59,939 nucleotides of DNA, taken from the NCBI GenBank assembly GCA_017442785.1, contig JAFRZB010000039.1:1-59939 (forward strand), written 5' to 3'. This DNA comes from Bacillota bacterium (GTDB lineage Bacteria > Bacillota > Clostridia > Peptostreptococcales > Anaerovoracaceae). Positions 32,464 to 40,311 of the stretch are shown one piece after another (the stretch's first letter is position 1; every line of letters begins with the position of its first letter). Under the pieces are notes generated by a model that did not search any database, was not told the origin of the DNA, and saw nothing but the letters and a program-made list of their open reading frames with translations. The position numbers and the translations under genes are program-made.

Positions 32464-33897
32464 ATGAACAGAAAAACAGTAACTGCATATGTATTGGTGA
32501 TCCTTGCGGCAGTAGGCTTCGGCCTCCAGCCGCTACTGGCAAACATAGTGTACGGATATGGTATAGGGCCTGTCATGCTTGCCTGGCTGAGGGTAGCATG
32601 CATGTGCCCGATATTTCTGATACTATCCCTTTTAAAGCGTCAGAAGCTCGCTGTCGGGCTCAGGCCTGTGCTGAAGTGCGCCTTTCTCGGGCTGATGGGC
32701 GCTGTTCTTACTACCGCGTTCTTATTCAATGCCTACCGCATGATAGACACATCTGTCGCGACCATACTGAACTTCACGTACCCGGTATTCGTTCTGGTCC
32801 TTGGGATAGTGATCTACAGGGAGAAGGCGGATATAAAGCAGGTGCTGGCGCTGATAATATGCATAGCCGGCATAATACTGGTCTGCGGGAAGGGCGGCAA
32901 TATCAGCTTTGCGGGAGCGGCGCTCGCGCTAGGCTCAGGTATAACATACGGAATCTATATACTCTACCTTGATAAAAGCAGGATCATAGACGAAATAGGC
33001 TTCTTTTCCTTTTCTTTCTGGTTTTTTCTGATGTCAGCCGTTATGCTGCTTCCGATAGCAGCTTTCGGAGGAGAGTTCTCTCTCAGGATATCCGCCGAAG
33101 GGTGGCTTTGGGTGATCATCTTTTCACTTGACGGGGGAATAATCGCCACGACATTCCTCTCGTACGGCATTAACATAGTAGGCGGAGTAAGGTCCGCTAT
33201 CATAGGCGCCCTGGAACCGGTGACCAGCGTCATAGCAGGCGTTCTGGCGTTCGATGAGGTCCTTACCGGACTTAAGATCCTCGGAATAGTGCTGATAATT
33301 GCGGCAACTGTAGTCGTCATCCTTCCAGGGAAAGAAAAAGCCGCCCGCAGATGCGGGCGGCCGATGCATACCTTAAGAAAGCTACTCGGAGAACGCAAAA
33401 TCCTTAAAGAAGGCTATGTCAAAGCCCATCTCATCGAACAGCTTCTTTGCCTCCTTTGCGGCGTTTTCCGCTATCTCATCTCCGAGATTCAGTATCCTAA
33501 AGAACATCAGCGTATTGAACTCCGACACATAATTCAGATCATATTCGTATATGTTGCTCCGCAGTGCTATAAGTATGGACTGGTCTATGCCGGAAACCAG
33601 AGCTGCTGTCAGCCTGAACTGCTTATCGTCTATTTTGAGACCTCCGTCGGTCCGATGGACCTCCAGCGCTTCTACAGTCGAGTCGAAGTTGTCTTCTCCC
33701 AGGGCTTTGGATGCAAGGACTTCTCTCATGAAGCGCCTTATGTTCTCATCATAAAACATGAGATACCATCTTGCCCTGATTATGAGGGCAGTCATGATCC
33801 AGTGGTCTACAGGCCTTCCGAGCTTTTGTTTTACATAATCGATAAGACGAATGTTGTAATCTCTCGAAACAAGATCCGCAAGCGCGGCCTTGCTTGA
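32464..33897 (+). CDS. EamA/DMT-family transporter with a 3' read-through extension
   Basis: The first roughly 290 residues are a standard ten-helix drug/metabolite transporter with two EamA repeats, for example FGLQPLLANIVYGYGIGPVM and IIGALEPVTSVIAGVLAFDE. The family normally ends about 33340. Here the frame stays open for another 180 codons across a terminator hairpin and antisense to the TetR gene, and that tail has no membrane-protein character. In either other frame a stop follows within about 40 or 75 bases. A one-base change near the AAAAA run at 33335-33339 would restore a normal end. I use the ATG at 32464; a ribosome binding site is weak. Confidence 0.75.
   Translation: MNRKTVTAYVLVILAAVGFGLQPLLANIVYGYGIGPVMLAWLRVACMCPIFLILSLLKRQKLAVGLRPVLKCAFLGLMGAVLTTAFLFNAYRMIDTSVATILNFTYPVFVLVLGIVIYREKADIKQVLALIICIAGIILVCGKGGNISFAGAALALGSGITYGIYILYLDKSRIIDEIGFFSFSFWFFLMSAVMLLPIAAFGGEFSLRISAEGWLWVIIFSLDGGIIATTFLSYGINIVGGVRSAIIGALEPVTSVIAGVLAFDEVLTGLKILGIVLIIAATVVVILPGKEKAARRCGRPMHTLRKLLGERKILKEGYVKAHLIEQLLCLLCGVFRYLISEIQYPKEHQRIELRHIIQIIFVYVAPQCYKYGLVYAGNQSCCQPELLIVYFETSVGPMDLQRFYSRVEVVFSQGFGCKDFSHEAPYVLIIKHEIPSCPDYEGSHDPVVYRPSELLFYIIDKTNVVISRNKIRKRGLA
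33335..33361 (-). terminator. Terminator of the TetR gene, inside the EamA reading frame
   Basis: GCCGCCCGC/GCGGGCGGC, a 9-bp perfect stem with a 4-nt loop, followed on the minus strand by TTTTTC. It is 20 nt past the tetR-type stop. It may also end transcription of the transporter gene from the other side. Confidence 0.88.
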
Positions 33898-34047
33898 AAA
33901 ATGATAGGCTATCGAACCCGCAGGGATATCCGCTGCGCTGCAGATCATATCATAAGTGGTGTTATTATAGCCGTTCCTGTAGAAGAGCTTTTTTGATGTC
34001 TCGAAAATCAGCTGCTTCTTTTTGTCACCAGCTCTTACCTTTACCAT
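33382..34047 (-). CDS. TetR/AcrR-family transcriptional regulator
   Basis: A 221-residue regulator. The helix-turn-helix lies in residues 10-55 (ETSKKLFYRNGYNNTTYDMI, then AGSIAYHFSSKAALADLV). The C-terminal ligand domain is not similar to any group I recognise. It is divergent from the amidohydrolase operon and convergent with the EamA transporter. The shared palindrome at both promoters is its most likely binding site. AAGGAGG stands before the ATG. Confidence 0.9.
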   Translation of the reverse strand: MVKVRAGDKKKQLIFETSKKLFYRNGYNNTTYDMICSAADIPAGSIAYHFSSKAALADLVSRDYNIRLIDYVKQKLGRPVDHWIMTALIIRARWYLMFYDENIRRFMREVLASKALGEDNFDSTVEALEVHRTDGGLKIDDKQFRLTAALVSGIDQSILIALRSNIYEYDLNYVSEFNTLMFFRILNLGDEIAENAAKEAKKLFDEMGFDIAFFKDFAFSE

Positions 34048-34072
34048 CTTGCGCCTCCTTTACTATTAGATA

Positions 34073-34101
34073 ATTTTAGCGCAAATCCTGATTATATTCA
34101 A
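34073..34101 (-). promoter_or_regulatory. Promoter of the TetR-type gene
   Basis: Minus-strand TTGAAT (34096-34101), 17-nt spacer, TAAAAT (34073-34078), about 20 nt before the ribosome binding site. Confidence 0.6.
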
Positions 34102-34168
34102 GACCATATAAAATGACGGATCTTTGGAGAAAACGCAAAAAAAGACCACTTTTTTTTGTGATTTTTGC

Positions 34169-34226
34169 TTGACGGGCGCAAAACGGCAGGCTTATACTGA
34201 AGACGGACAAAATATGAGTATGCTCA
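34169..34226 (+). promoter_or_regulatory. Promoter and operator of the amidohydrolase operon
   Basis: TTGACG (34169-34174) and TATACT (34193-34198) with an 18-nt spacer form the promoter. The palindrome TGAGTATGCTCA (34215-34226) lies about ten bases past the expected start, inside the longer near-palindrome AATATGAG-TATG-CTCAATAT. It matches the site before the EamA gene in 10 of 12 bases. Confidence 0.7.
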
Positions 34227-34262
34227 ATATTTGTGGACAGACCAATTTTCAGAGGTAAGGAA

Positions 34263-35903
34263 ATGAAAAAGGCGAAACTAGTTTTATTCAGCAACGCGAT
34301 ATTCGATTCCGTTGCCGAAAGCCCCTTCCCCGGCGGCATAGCAATAGACGGGAACAAGATCGTTTACATCGGCCCCAAGGACGAGCTCCGTCCGTTTATC
34401 GGTCCCAACACCACCGTTAAGGATTTCGGAGACAAACTTATCACTCCCGGATTCTGCGATGCTCACGCGCATATCGAAGGCGGCATCTACAGAGAATGCG
34501 TACCGCAGGCAGACCTTTTCACCGCAAAGTCAGAAGATGAATGTGCCAGAAGATGCGCGGAATTCGCTCAGGCGCATCCCGAACTGGACATAATATGCGG
34601 AAACGGATGGAATCTCACCGAGTGGGAGGAAGGCGCCCCTGCACCTACCAGGCATTCTCTGGATAAATATCTTCCAGACAAGGCAGTATTCAATTTCTGC
34701 GCGGACGGCCACAGCTTCTGGTGCAACACCAAAGCCATGGAACTTGCGGACCTTGACGGGATGATGAAAAAAAATCCCCGTCTCCCGGCTGGATCCATAG
34801 TCCGCGAGCCCGACGGACATCCCTCCGGCCAGTTCAAGGACGGCTGGAGCCTGGCGCTCAGGGAAAAGAGCCAGAAATATCCGGAAGAGACCATGTTCAA
34901 ATTCACCAGGGACTATGTCAAAAAACTGAACAGCATGGGCACGACTTCAATGGGCGAAGTCAGCATGGTGCCTCCGGATGCCATAGTTCCCTTCTATTCC
35001 AATGTAAAAAGGCTTGAAAACAACGGCGAGCTGACGCTCAGGCTGTTCATCTATCCCGGAACAAAAAGGATGGAGACGGAAGGCCTTGAACAGCTGTTCC
35101 AGTACGCTGAATTCATAAACTCGGATCTGCTTAAGCTCTGCGGCCTGAAGGCCGTGATCGACGGAGTGCCGGCCACTTATACGGCAGCCCTTCTGGAGCC
35201 CTATGCAGACGATCCCTCCACTAAGGGAATGCTTATAAAACCCAGAGAAGAACTGATCCCGTATATCGTAAAGGCAAACGCTCTCGGGCTTCCGGTCCGC
35301 ATACACGCGGTAGGAGATGCGGCCGTAAGGATGTCGCTCGACGGATTCGAGGAGTCCATAAAGGTGAACGGAAGGCTCGGCCTTCGCAACGCCATAGAGC
35401 ATATGGACGCCGTGGATGAGGCAGATGTGCCCAGATTCAAGGAGCTGGACGTCATAGGATCCATGCAGCCCGCGCATCTGATAATGGACAACCGCATCCG
35501 CGAGGCCAGATGCGGCAAGGAGCGCTCAAAGTACGACTGGGGCTTCAGAAGACTCATCAACGCCGGTGTAAAGATGGCGTTCGGCACCGACGCTCCGGTA
35601 GTATCAGCCAATCTGTACGAGAGCTTCTACATGGCTGTATACCGCAAGAACCTTAACGGCGTGTCCCTCAACAGAGAAGGTGCCGGAGACCAGTCTCTTA
35701 CCCTTGCGGAGACTCTCAAGGGATTCACCATCGGCGGGGCGTACCTGCACGGCGTGGACGACAGGCTCGGCACCCTTGAGGCCGGAAAGTACGCCGACAT
35801 TACAGTGTCGAACATTAACCTGTTCGATGCCACGGAAGAAGAACTGAAGACCGCACACTGCGTTTATACCATATTCAACGGCGACGTGGTCTATCAGGAG
35901 TAA
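34263..35903 (+). CDS. YtcJ-like metal-dependent amidohydrolase (copy 1)
   Basis: A 546-residue Amidohydro_3 enzyme. The N-terminal small barrel (AIFDSVAESPFPGGIAIDGN) leads to the metal-binding ITPGFCDAHAHIEGG. Later ligands are in PVRIHAVGDAAVRM, NAIEHMDAVDE and AFGTDAPVVSANLYESFYM, and the barrel closes with LEAGKYADITV. Relatives hydrolyse N-formyl or N-acyl amides and other cyclic or linear amides; the substrate here is unknown. I chose the ATG at 34263 with AGAGG before it. The operon also encodes a transporter and a second copy, so uptake and breakdown of one class of compound is likely. Confidence 0.87.
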   Translation: MKKAKLVLFSNAIFDSVAESPFPGGIAIDGNKIVYIGPKDELRPFIGPNTTVKDFGDKLITPGFCDAHAHIEGGIYRECVPQADLFTAKSEDECARRCAEFAQAHPELDIICGNGWNLTEWEEGAPAPTRHSLDKYLPDKAVFNFCADGHSFWCNTKAMELADLDGMMKKNPRLPAGSIVREPDGHPSGQFKDGWSLALREKSQKYPEETMFKFTRDYVKKLNSMGTTSMGEVSMVPPDAIVPFYSNVKRLENNGELTLRLFIYPGTKRMETEGLEQLFQYAEFINSDLLKLCGLKAVIDGVPATYTAALLEPYADDPSTKGMLIKPREELIPYIVKANALGLPVRIHAVGDAAVRMSLDGFEESIKVNGRLGLRNAIEHMDAVDEADVPRFKELDVIGSMQPAHLIMDNRIREARCGKERSKYDWGFRRLINAGVKMAFGTDAPVVSANLYESFYMAVYRKNLNGVSLNREGAGDQSLTLAETLKGFTIGGAYLHGVDDRLGTLEAGKYADITVSNINLFDATEEELKTAHCVYTIFNGDVVYQE

Positions 35904-35954
35904 TCATATATCATAGTTGTCCATTATCTATTCTTAGTGAAAGGAGAAAAAGAA

Positions 35955-37403
35955 ATGGAAGAGAAGAAGAACGGAGGACTTCGCAGCTGGCTCGGAATGT
36001 TCAGCCGCGCGACGCTCATCTCCCCTGTATCTCGTCAGAACACGACCATATTCCTGACGAGACTTACGATGGTCTATCAGACCTATGTACTGTGCACGCT
36101 CATCAAGATACCCGACAGCGTCTACGGTACCATGTCCCTTATCTGCTCGATAATCAGCATCATCTGGTGCCCGGTGAGCGGAATGATCATTCAGCGTTCC
36201 AACATGCGCTGGGGCAAAAACAGGTCCTGGTGCTACGTCGGAGGTATACTTGTAACGGTATTCACCTTCCTGCTGTTTACCGACATCGGCCTTGAGAACG
36301 GACCGCTCAAGTATCTGTACTACGGAGCGCTCGTAGTCATCGTTCCGAACGTATTCAACTTCGTTGCGAACGTAGGATACACACTTATGGCTGTCGCATG
36401 CAAGGATTCCAAGTCCAGGGCAGACTCCTCCGCAGTAGCATCCCTGATCACAGGACTGTTCTCGCTCATCACCGGATACGTAGTAGTTCCTTACATCACC
36501 ATGCTCACGCTTAACCACGGCGAGACAAAGGCTTACAGCATGTATGCCCTCACCTGCGTCCTCGTGATGCTGGCGATAGACTTCTTCACCGCATGGCTCG
36601 CAAAGCCGTTCGAGCCCTCCCTCTCCAAGGAAGAGCTTGCCGCAGCCAAGGCTGCTCAGAGTCAGGTAAAGAGAGAGAAGGCAAGCGTTAAGGAAATGGT
36701 CAAGATATTCTTCTCCTGGCCCATCCTGTCCCTGCTCCTTGCTTCCGTCATCCTCGACCTCGGCGGAATGATGGCAGCTCCCGCACAGGTCTACTACTTC
36801 AACTTCGTTCTCCAGCAGCCCGAAAAGATGGGCTTCGTAATGGGTACCAGCGCGTTCGCCATGATAGTTGCATGGCTGGTAGCGCCCATACTCAGGAATG
36901 CTCTTAAGACAGACAAGAAATGCTACATGGTATGCCTCGCAGGCAACCTGCTGCTGAGCCTACTGGCGTTCCTCATCCCGAATCCGAACGTCATAATCTG
37001 GTGCCTGATAATAAAGCAGGTATTCGGACAGGCAGGCATAGTATTCTTCCTGACCTTGCTGGCAGACGCCGGTTCTTACATCTCCTTCAAGAAGGGTAAG
37101 GACTACAACGAATTCGTCATTTCTCTCTGCACAATGTCCGGAAAGTTCTCCTCCACAGTAGTACCGGCTCTCCTGGCATTCATATTCGCAGCCATCAGCT
37201 TCAACCCTGCAGCGCTGACGCCGCTCGCCATCAGCACGATCACGGCCACCCAGACATGGATCCCCGGACTCTGCGCAGCCATAGCTATTCTCTTTGCGCT
37301 CTCTCATAAGGCAGAAAAGTACAGGAAAGAGATGGCAAAAGCAGGCGTTCTCAGGGGCGCTGACATAGCTGAGGCAGCTCAGGCTGAGGAAGAAGGCAAG
37401 TAA
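35955..37403 (+). CDS. GPH-family/MFS sodium or proton symporter
   Basis: A 482-residue transporter with about twelve membrane helices, of the glycoside-pentoside-hexuronide:cation symporter type. Typical segments are GMIIQRSNMRWGKNRSW, with the conserved charged loop after helix 2, and DAGSYISFKKGKDYNEFVIS in the second half. It sits between two amidohydrolase genes and probably imports their substrate. AAAGGAG stands eight bases before the ATG, and the stop overlaps the next start by one base. Confidence 0.85.
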   Translation: MEEKKNGGLRSWLGMFSRATLISPVSRQNTTIFLTRLTMVYQTYVLCTLIKIPDSVYGTMSLICSIISIIWCPVSGMIIQRSNMRWGKNRSWCYVGGILVTVFTFLLFTDIGLENGPLKYLYYGALVVIVPNVFNFVANVGYTLMAVACKDSKSRADSSAVASLITGLFSLITGYVVVPYITMLTLNHGETKAYSMYALTCVLVMLAIDFFTAWLAKPFEPSLSKEELAAAKAAQSQVKREKASVKEMVKIFFSWPILSLLLASVILDLGGMMAAPAQVYYFNFVLQQPEKMGFVMGTSAFAMIVAWLVAPILRNALKTDKKCYMVCLAGNLLLSLLAFLIPNPNVIIWCLIIKQVFGQAGIVFFLTLLADAGSYISFKKGKDYNEFVISLCTMSGKFSSTVVPALLAFIFAAISFNPAALTPLAISTITATQTWIPGLCAAIAILFALSHKAEKYRKEMAKAGVLRGADIAEAAQAEEEGK

Positions 37404-39052
37404 TGAGATACGCAGATCTTGTTTTAAAAAGCAGCGCTGTCTTTGACGGTGTTAATGATGTACCTTTCGATGGCGCCGTAGCCGTTTCCGAAGGAAAGAT
37501 CGTTTACTGCGGAAACAAGGAAGGTGTTCAGGACTACATAGGCAACCTCACTGTGGTAAAAGACTTCGGAGACTGCCTTATCACCCCGGGCCTGTGCGAC
37601 GGACACGCGCATATCAACGGTACAATATTCCGCGAATGCGCTCCGGCTGCGCACATAGACAACTGCACGTCCATGAAGGAGTGCCTCGACGTTACCTGCG
37701 AATTCTATAAGCAGCATCCGGAGGTGGAATTCGTTTACGGCACGGGATGGATGCTCAATTACTGGGAGGAGGGCGCGCCGTTCCCCACCAAGGAGGACAT
37801 AGACGCGGTGCTCCCGGACATACCGGTATATCTGCAGAGCGGAGACGGTCACACCTTCTGGCTCAACAGCAAAGCCATAGAGGTCTCCGGAATACTGGAC
37901 TTTAAGGCCAAGAACGATTCCTGGCTGAGCCCGGACTGGCTCGTTAAGGACGGCGAAGGAAAAATGACCGGACTGTTTAAGGAGGGTTACGTAGGATACC
38001 TCATGGACATAACCCAAAGAGTATCCCCCGCCATGATGACCTCTTTCAGAAAGGATCTCGTCAGGATCATGAACTCTTACGGACTTACCGGAATGAGCGA
38101 GATGACCATGTTCGACCCGTCAGTACTTCCTGAAAACCTTGCCGATTTCAAGATGATGGAAAAGGCCGGAACTCTGTCCGCGAGATTCTATCTCTTCGTG
38201 GATCCGTTCAGGAATCCGCGCGGCATACAAAGCGTCATAGACATGGTGCCCTTCTTTGATACTGATCAGATAAAGATCGTCGGCATAAAGGAGTGCATGG
38301 ACGGTATCCCGGCAATGCATACCGCGGCAATGATAGAGCCGTACTATGACGACCCGTCCACCACAGGCGTATTCGCAAAGGACAAGGAAGTCATAATGAA
38401 CGAGATCGTTACCGCGAACAAATACGGTTTCCCGGTAAGGACTCACTGCACCGGCGACAATGCCGTAAGATACGCTCTTGACTGCTATGAGGAATCGCTT
38501 AAGCAGAACGGCAGAAAAGGTCTTAGAAATACCATCGAGCACATGGACGGCGTAAGCGACGCCGACCTGCCGAGATTCAAGGCTCTCGATGTGACTCCTT
38601 CCATGCAGCCCGCGCACCTTATCATGGACAACCGTATAAGGGTGCAGCGCCTGGGTCCTGAAGTGTCAAAGTATGACTGGGCTTTCAGACGCCTTGCGGA
38701 CGCCGGGATGACAGAGCATCTTGTAGTCGGGACCGACTCCCCGGTCGTAAGCATCAATCCGTACCACAATATCTACATGGCTGTTACAAGAAAGAACCTT
38801 CAGGGCGAATGCCTCAGCCGCGAGGGCGCGGGAGACCAGGCGCTTACGATGACAGAGGTGCTGAAGGGCTACACCGCAAACGCGGCCTGGATAGCCAACA
38901 TGGAAGGTAAGGTAGGTACGCTTGAACCCGGAAAATACGCTGACATAACAGTAAGCAGCTGTGACCTGTTCAAAGCATCCGAGGACGAACTGCGCGACGC
39001 GCACGCCGTCTGCACGGTGTTCAACGGTAAGATAGTATTTGACGTCTCCTAG
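37403..39052 (+). CDS. YtcJ-like metal-dependent amidohydrolase (copy 2)
   Basis: A 549-residue paralogue of the enzyme at 34263-35903, alike along the whole length. The metal sites are ITPGLCDGHAHINGT, PVRTHCTGDNAVRY, NTIEHMDGVSD and VVGTDSPVVSINPYHNIYM. The pair shares unusual stretches such as MQPAHLIMDNRIR and KYADITVS. The two have diverged mainly in the central part (residues about 150-270), which may set substrate choice. It is the last gene of the operon. Confidence 0.87.
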   Translation: MRYADLVLKSSAVFDGVNDVPFDGAVAVSEGKIVYCGNKEGVQDYIGNLTVVKDFGDCLITPGLCDGHAHINGTIFRECAPAAHIDNCTSMKECLDVTCEFYKQHPEVEFVYGTGWMLNYWEEGAPFPTKEDIDAVLPDIPVYLQSGDGHTFWLNSKAIEVSGILDFKAKNDSWLSPDWLVKDGEGKMTGLFKEGYVGYLMDITQRVSPAMMTSFRKDLVRIMNSYGLTGMSEMTMFDPSVLPENLADFKMMEKAGTLSARFYLFVDPFRNPRGIQSVIDMVPFFDTDQIKIVGIKECMDGIPAMHTAAMIEPYYDDPSTTGVFAKDKEVIMNEIVTANKYGFPVRTHCTGDNAVRYALDCYEESLKQNGRKGLRNTIEHMDGVSDADLPRFKALDVTPSMQPAHLIMDNRIRVQRLGPEVSKYDWAFRRLADAGMTEHLVVGTDSPVVSINPYHNIYMAVTRKNLQGECLSREGAGDQALTMTEVLKGYTANAAWIANMEGKVGTLEPGKYADITVSSCDLFKASEDELRDAHAVCTVFNGKIVFDVS

Positions 39053-39073
39053 TTGTATGACATAGCATGCCAC

Positions 39074-39113
39074 AAATCAAAGGCGTCCCTTGGTACAGGG
39101 ACGCTTTTGATTT
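39074..39113. terminator. Bidirectional terminator between convergent operons
   Basis: AAATCAAA, CGTCCCT, a 6-nt loop, AGGGACG and TTTGATTT make a long near-perfect hairpin with A- and T-rich flanks on both sides. It serves the amidohydrolase operon on the plus strand and the DUF2974 gene on the minus strand. Confidence 0.85.
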
Positions 39114-39147
39114 GGAACTGTAAAAGTATGCGGCCTTATTGCCCGGC

Positions 39148-40308
39148 TCAGGCCTTTTCTTCCGCCGCGGACTCTTCCTTATCTCTTTTGAAAACTCCCG
39201 CAATGAACTTTTTGACGTTGTCCAGCGCAGCTGCGGAAAGCTGCGAGAACGCGTCCTTTGTAGTTCCGTCTATATCCAGGAAGCCCTTGAGGATGGCCTC
39301 TATGCCGTCTTTTCCTCCGGCTGCGATATCCTCTATGGTCTTTGCCCCGCCGGCGCCTAAGGCGTCGAACAGATCGTTTACCAGTACGCGGCGGTTTCCC
39401 GGAGGCATACCGTCTATCCACTCCCTTAAGGTCTCGTTTATCCAGCGATCCTTAGGCTCCGTAAGCTCGGACATCGCCAGCCCTCCGTGGTATACGCCCC
39501 AGGAGGTTATGGAGTGCTGCATGGCGCCGTCGTTGGAGGACAGTATGATCTTGGTGTTCGGGAACGGGATCTCCATCAGCCGCCCTATTATGCAGTATTC
39601 GGGAATTATCCTTTCGGCCTTGGAATATATCCTCTCCACGGTCTCAGGCGGGACCACGTCCGGAGAGAAGCCCGGGCCGTCCAGGACGAAAACCTTCTCC
39701 ACCTTCTTGAGTATCTCGTCCGGCAGCTGACAGGCCGCGTAGGCCGCGAGGTTCGCTCCCTTGGAATGCCCGCCTATGTACCAGAGACGGCGGTCGGACG
39801 GACTGAGTATGCTCTTCCTGTGCTTTCCGAAGACCTTCTCTGCATACTGCTTTGCGAGCTTTTGCGCCTGAGTCTCGGTGTACGCCGCCATAAAGTCCTC
39901 CTTCCAGCCAATGAGGCTGTTGTCCGTGCCGCGGTAGGCTATGAAGGAGAAGTCCTTTTTATACGAGAACGTTACGGCCGAGAACTGCAGGGACTGGTCG
40001 GGGTCGAATACGTCCATGTAATTGCTCAGCTTAAGCTCGCCGAAACGCTTGGACATGGCAGCGGCCTTAAGAACCTCGCCTGCGCCCTGCTCTCCTCCGG
40101 TTATCCTTATCTCTATCTTTCCGCTCTCCATGCAAGGCAGTATGTCCTTAAGGAAGAATCCGCCTCTTTTTCCGGCTATCTCAGGGATGACAGGCCCGAA
40201 ATCGTAGTATGCAAGAGTGCAGAGCACTATGGCGTCCACCTCTCCCAGAGGCCTTACCGTAAAGTCTATGTCTCCCAGCCAGGCGATGTAATCTGTAGTC
40301 TTATCCAT
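39148..40308 (-). CDS. DUF2974 (Mbeg1-like) lipase-fold protein
   Basis: A 386-residue alpha/beta hydrolase of the DUF2974 family common in gut Clostridia. The nucleophile elbow is YIGGHSKGANLAAYA, with Ser as nucleophile. FSFIAYRGTDNSLIGWKEDF precedes it, as in lipases of this group. The C-terminal 60 residues are helical and charged. No signal peptide is seen. The substrate is unknown, though a lipid or lipid-linked ester is plausible. The start lies three bases past the araB-type stop, so it belongs to that operon. Confidence 0.82.
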   Translation of the reverse strand: MDKTTDYIAWLGDIDFTVRPLGEVDAIVLCTLAYYDFGPVIPEIAGKRGGFFLKDILPCMESGKIEIRITGGEQGAGEVLKAAAMSKRFGELKLSNYMDVFDPDQSLQFSAVTFSYKKDFSFIAYRGTDNSLIGWKEDFMAAYTETQAQKLAKQYAEKVFGKHRKSILSPSDRRLWYIGGHSKGANLAAYAACQLPDEILKKVEKVFVLDGPGFSPDVVPPETVERIYSKAERIIPEYCIIGRLMEIPFPNTKIILSSNDGAMQHSITSWGVYHGGLAMSELTEPKDRWINETLREWIDGMPPGNRRVLVNDLFDALGAGGAKTIEDIAAGGKDGIEAILKGFLDIDGTTKDAFSQLSAAALDNVKKFIAGVFKRDKEESAAEEKA

Positions 40309-40311
40309 GGT

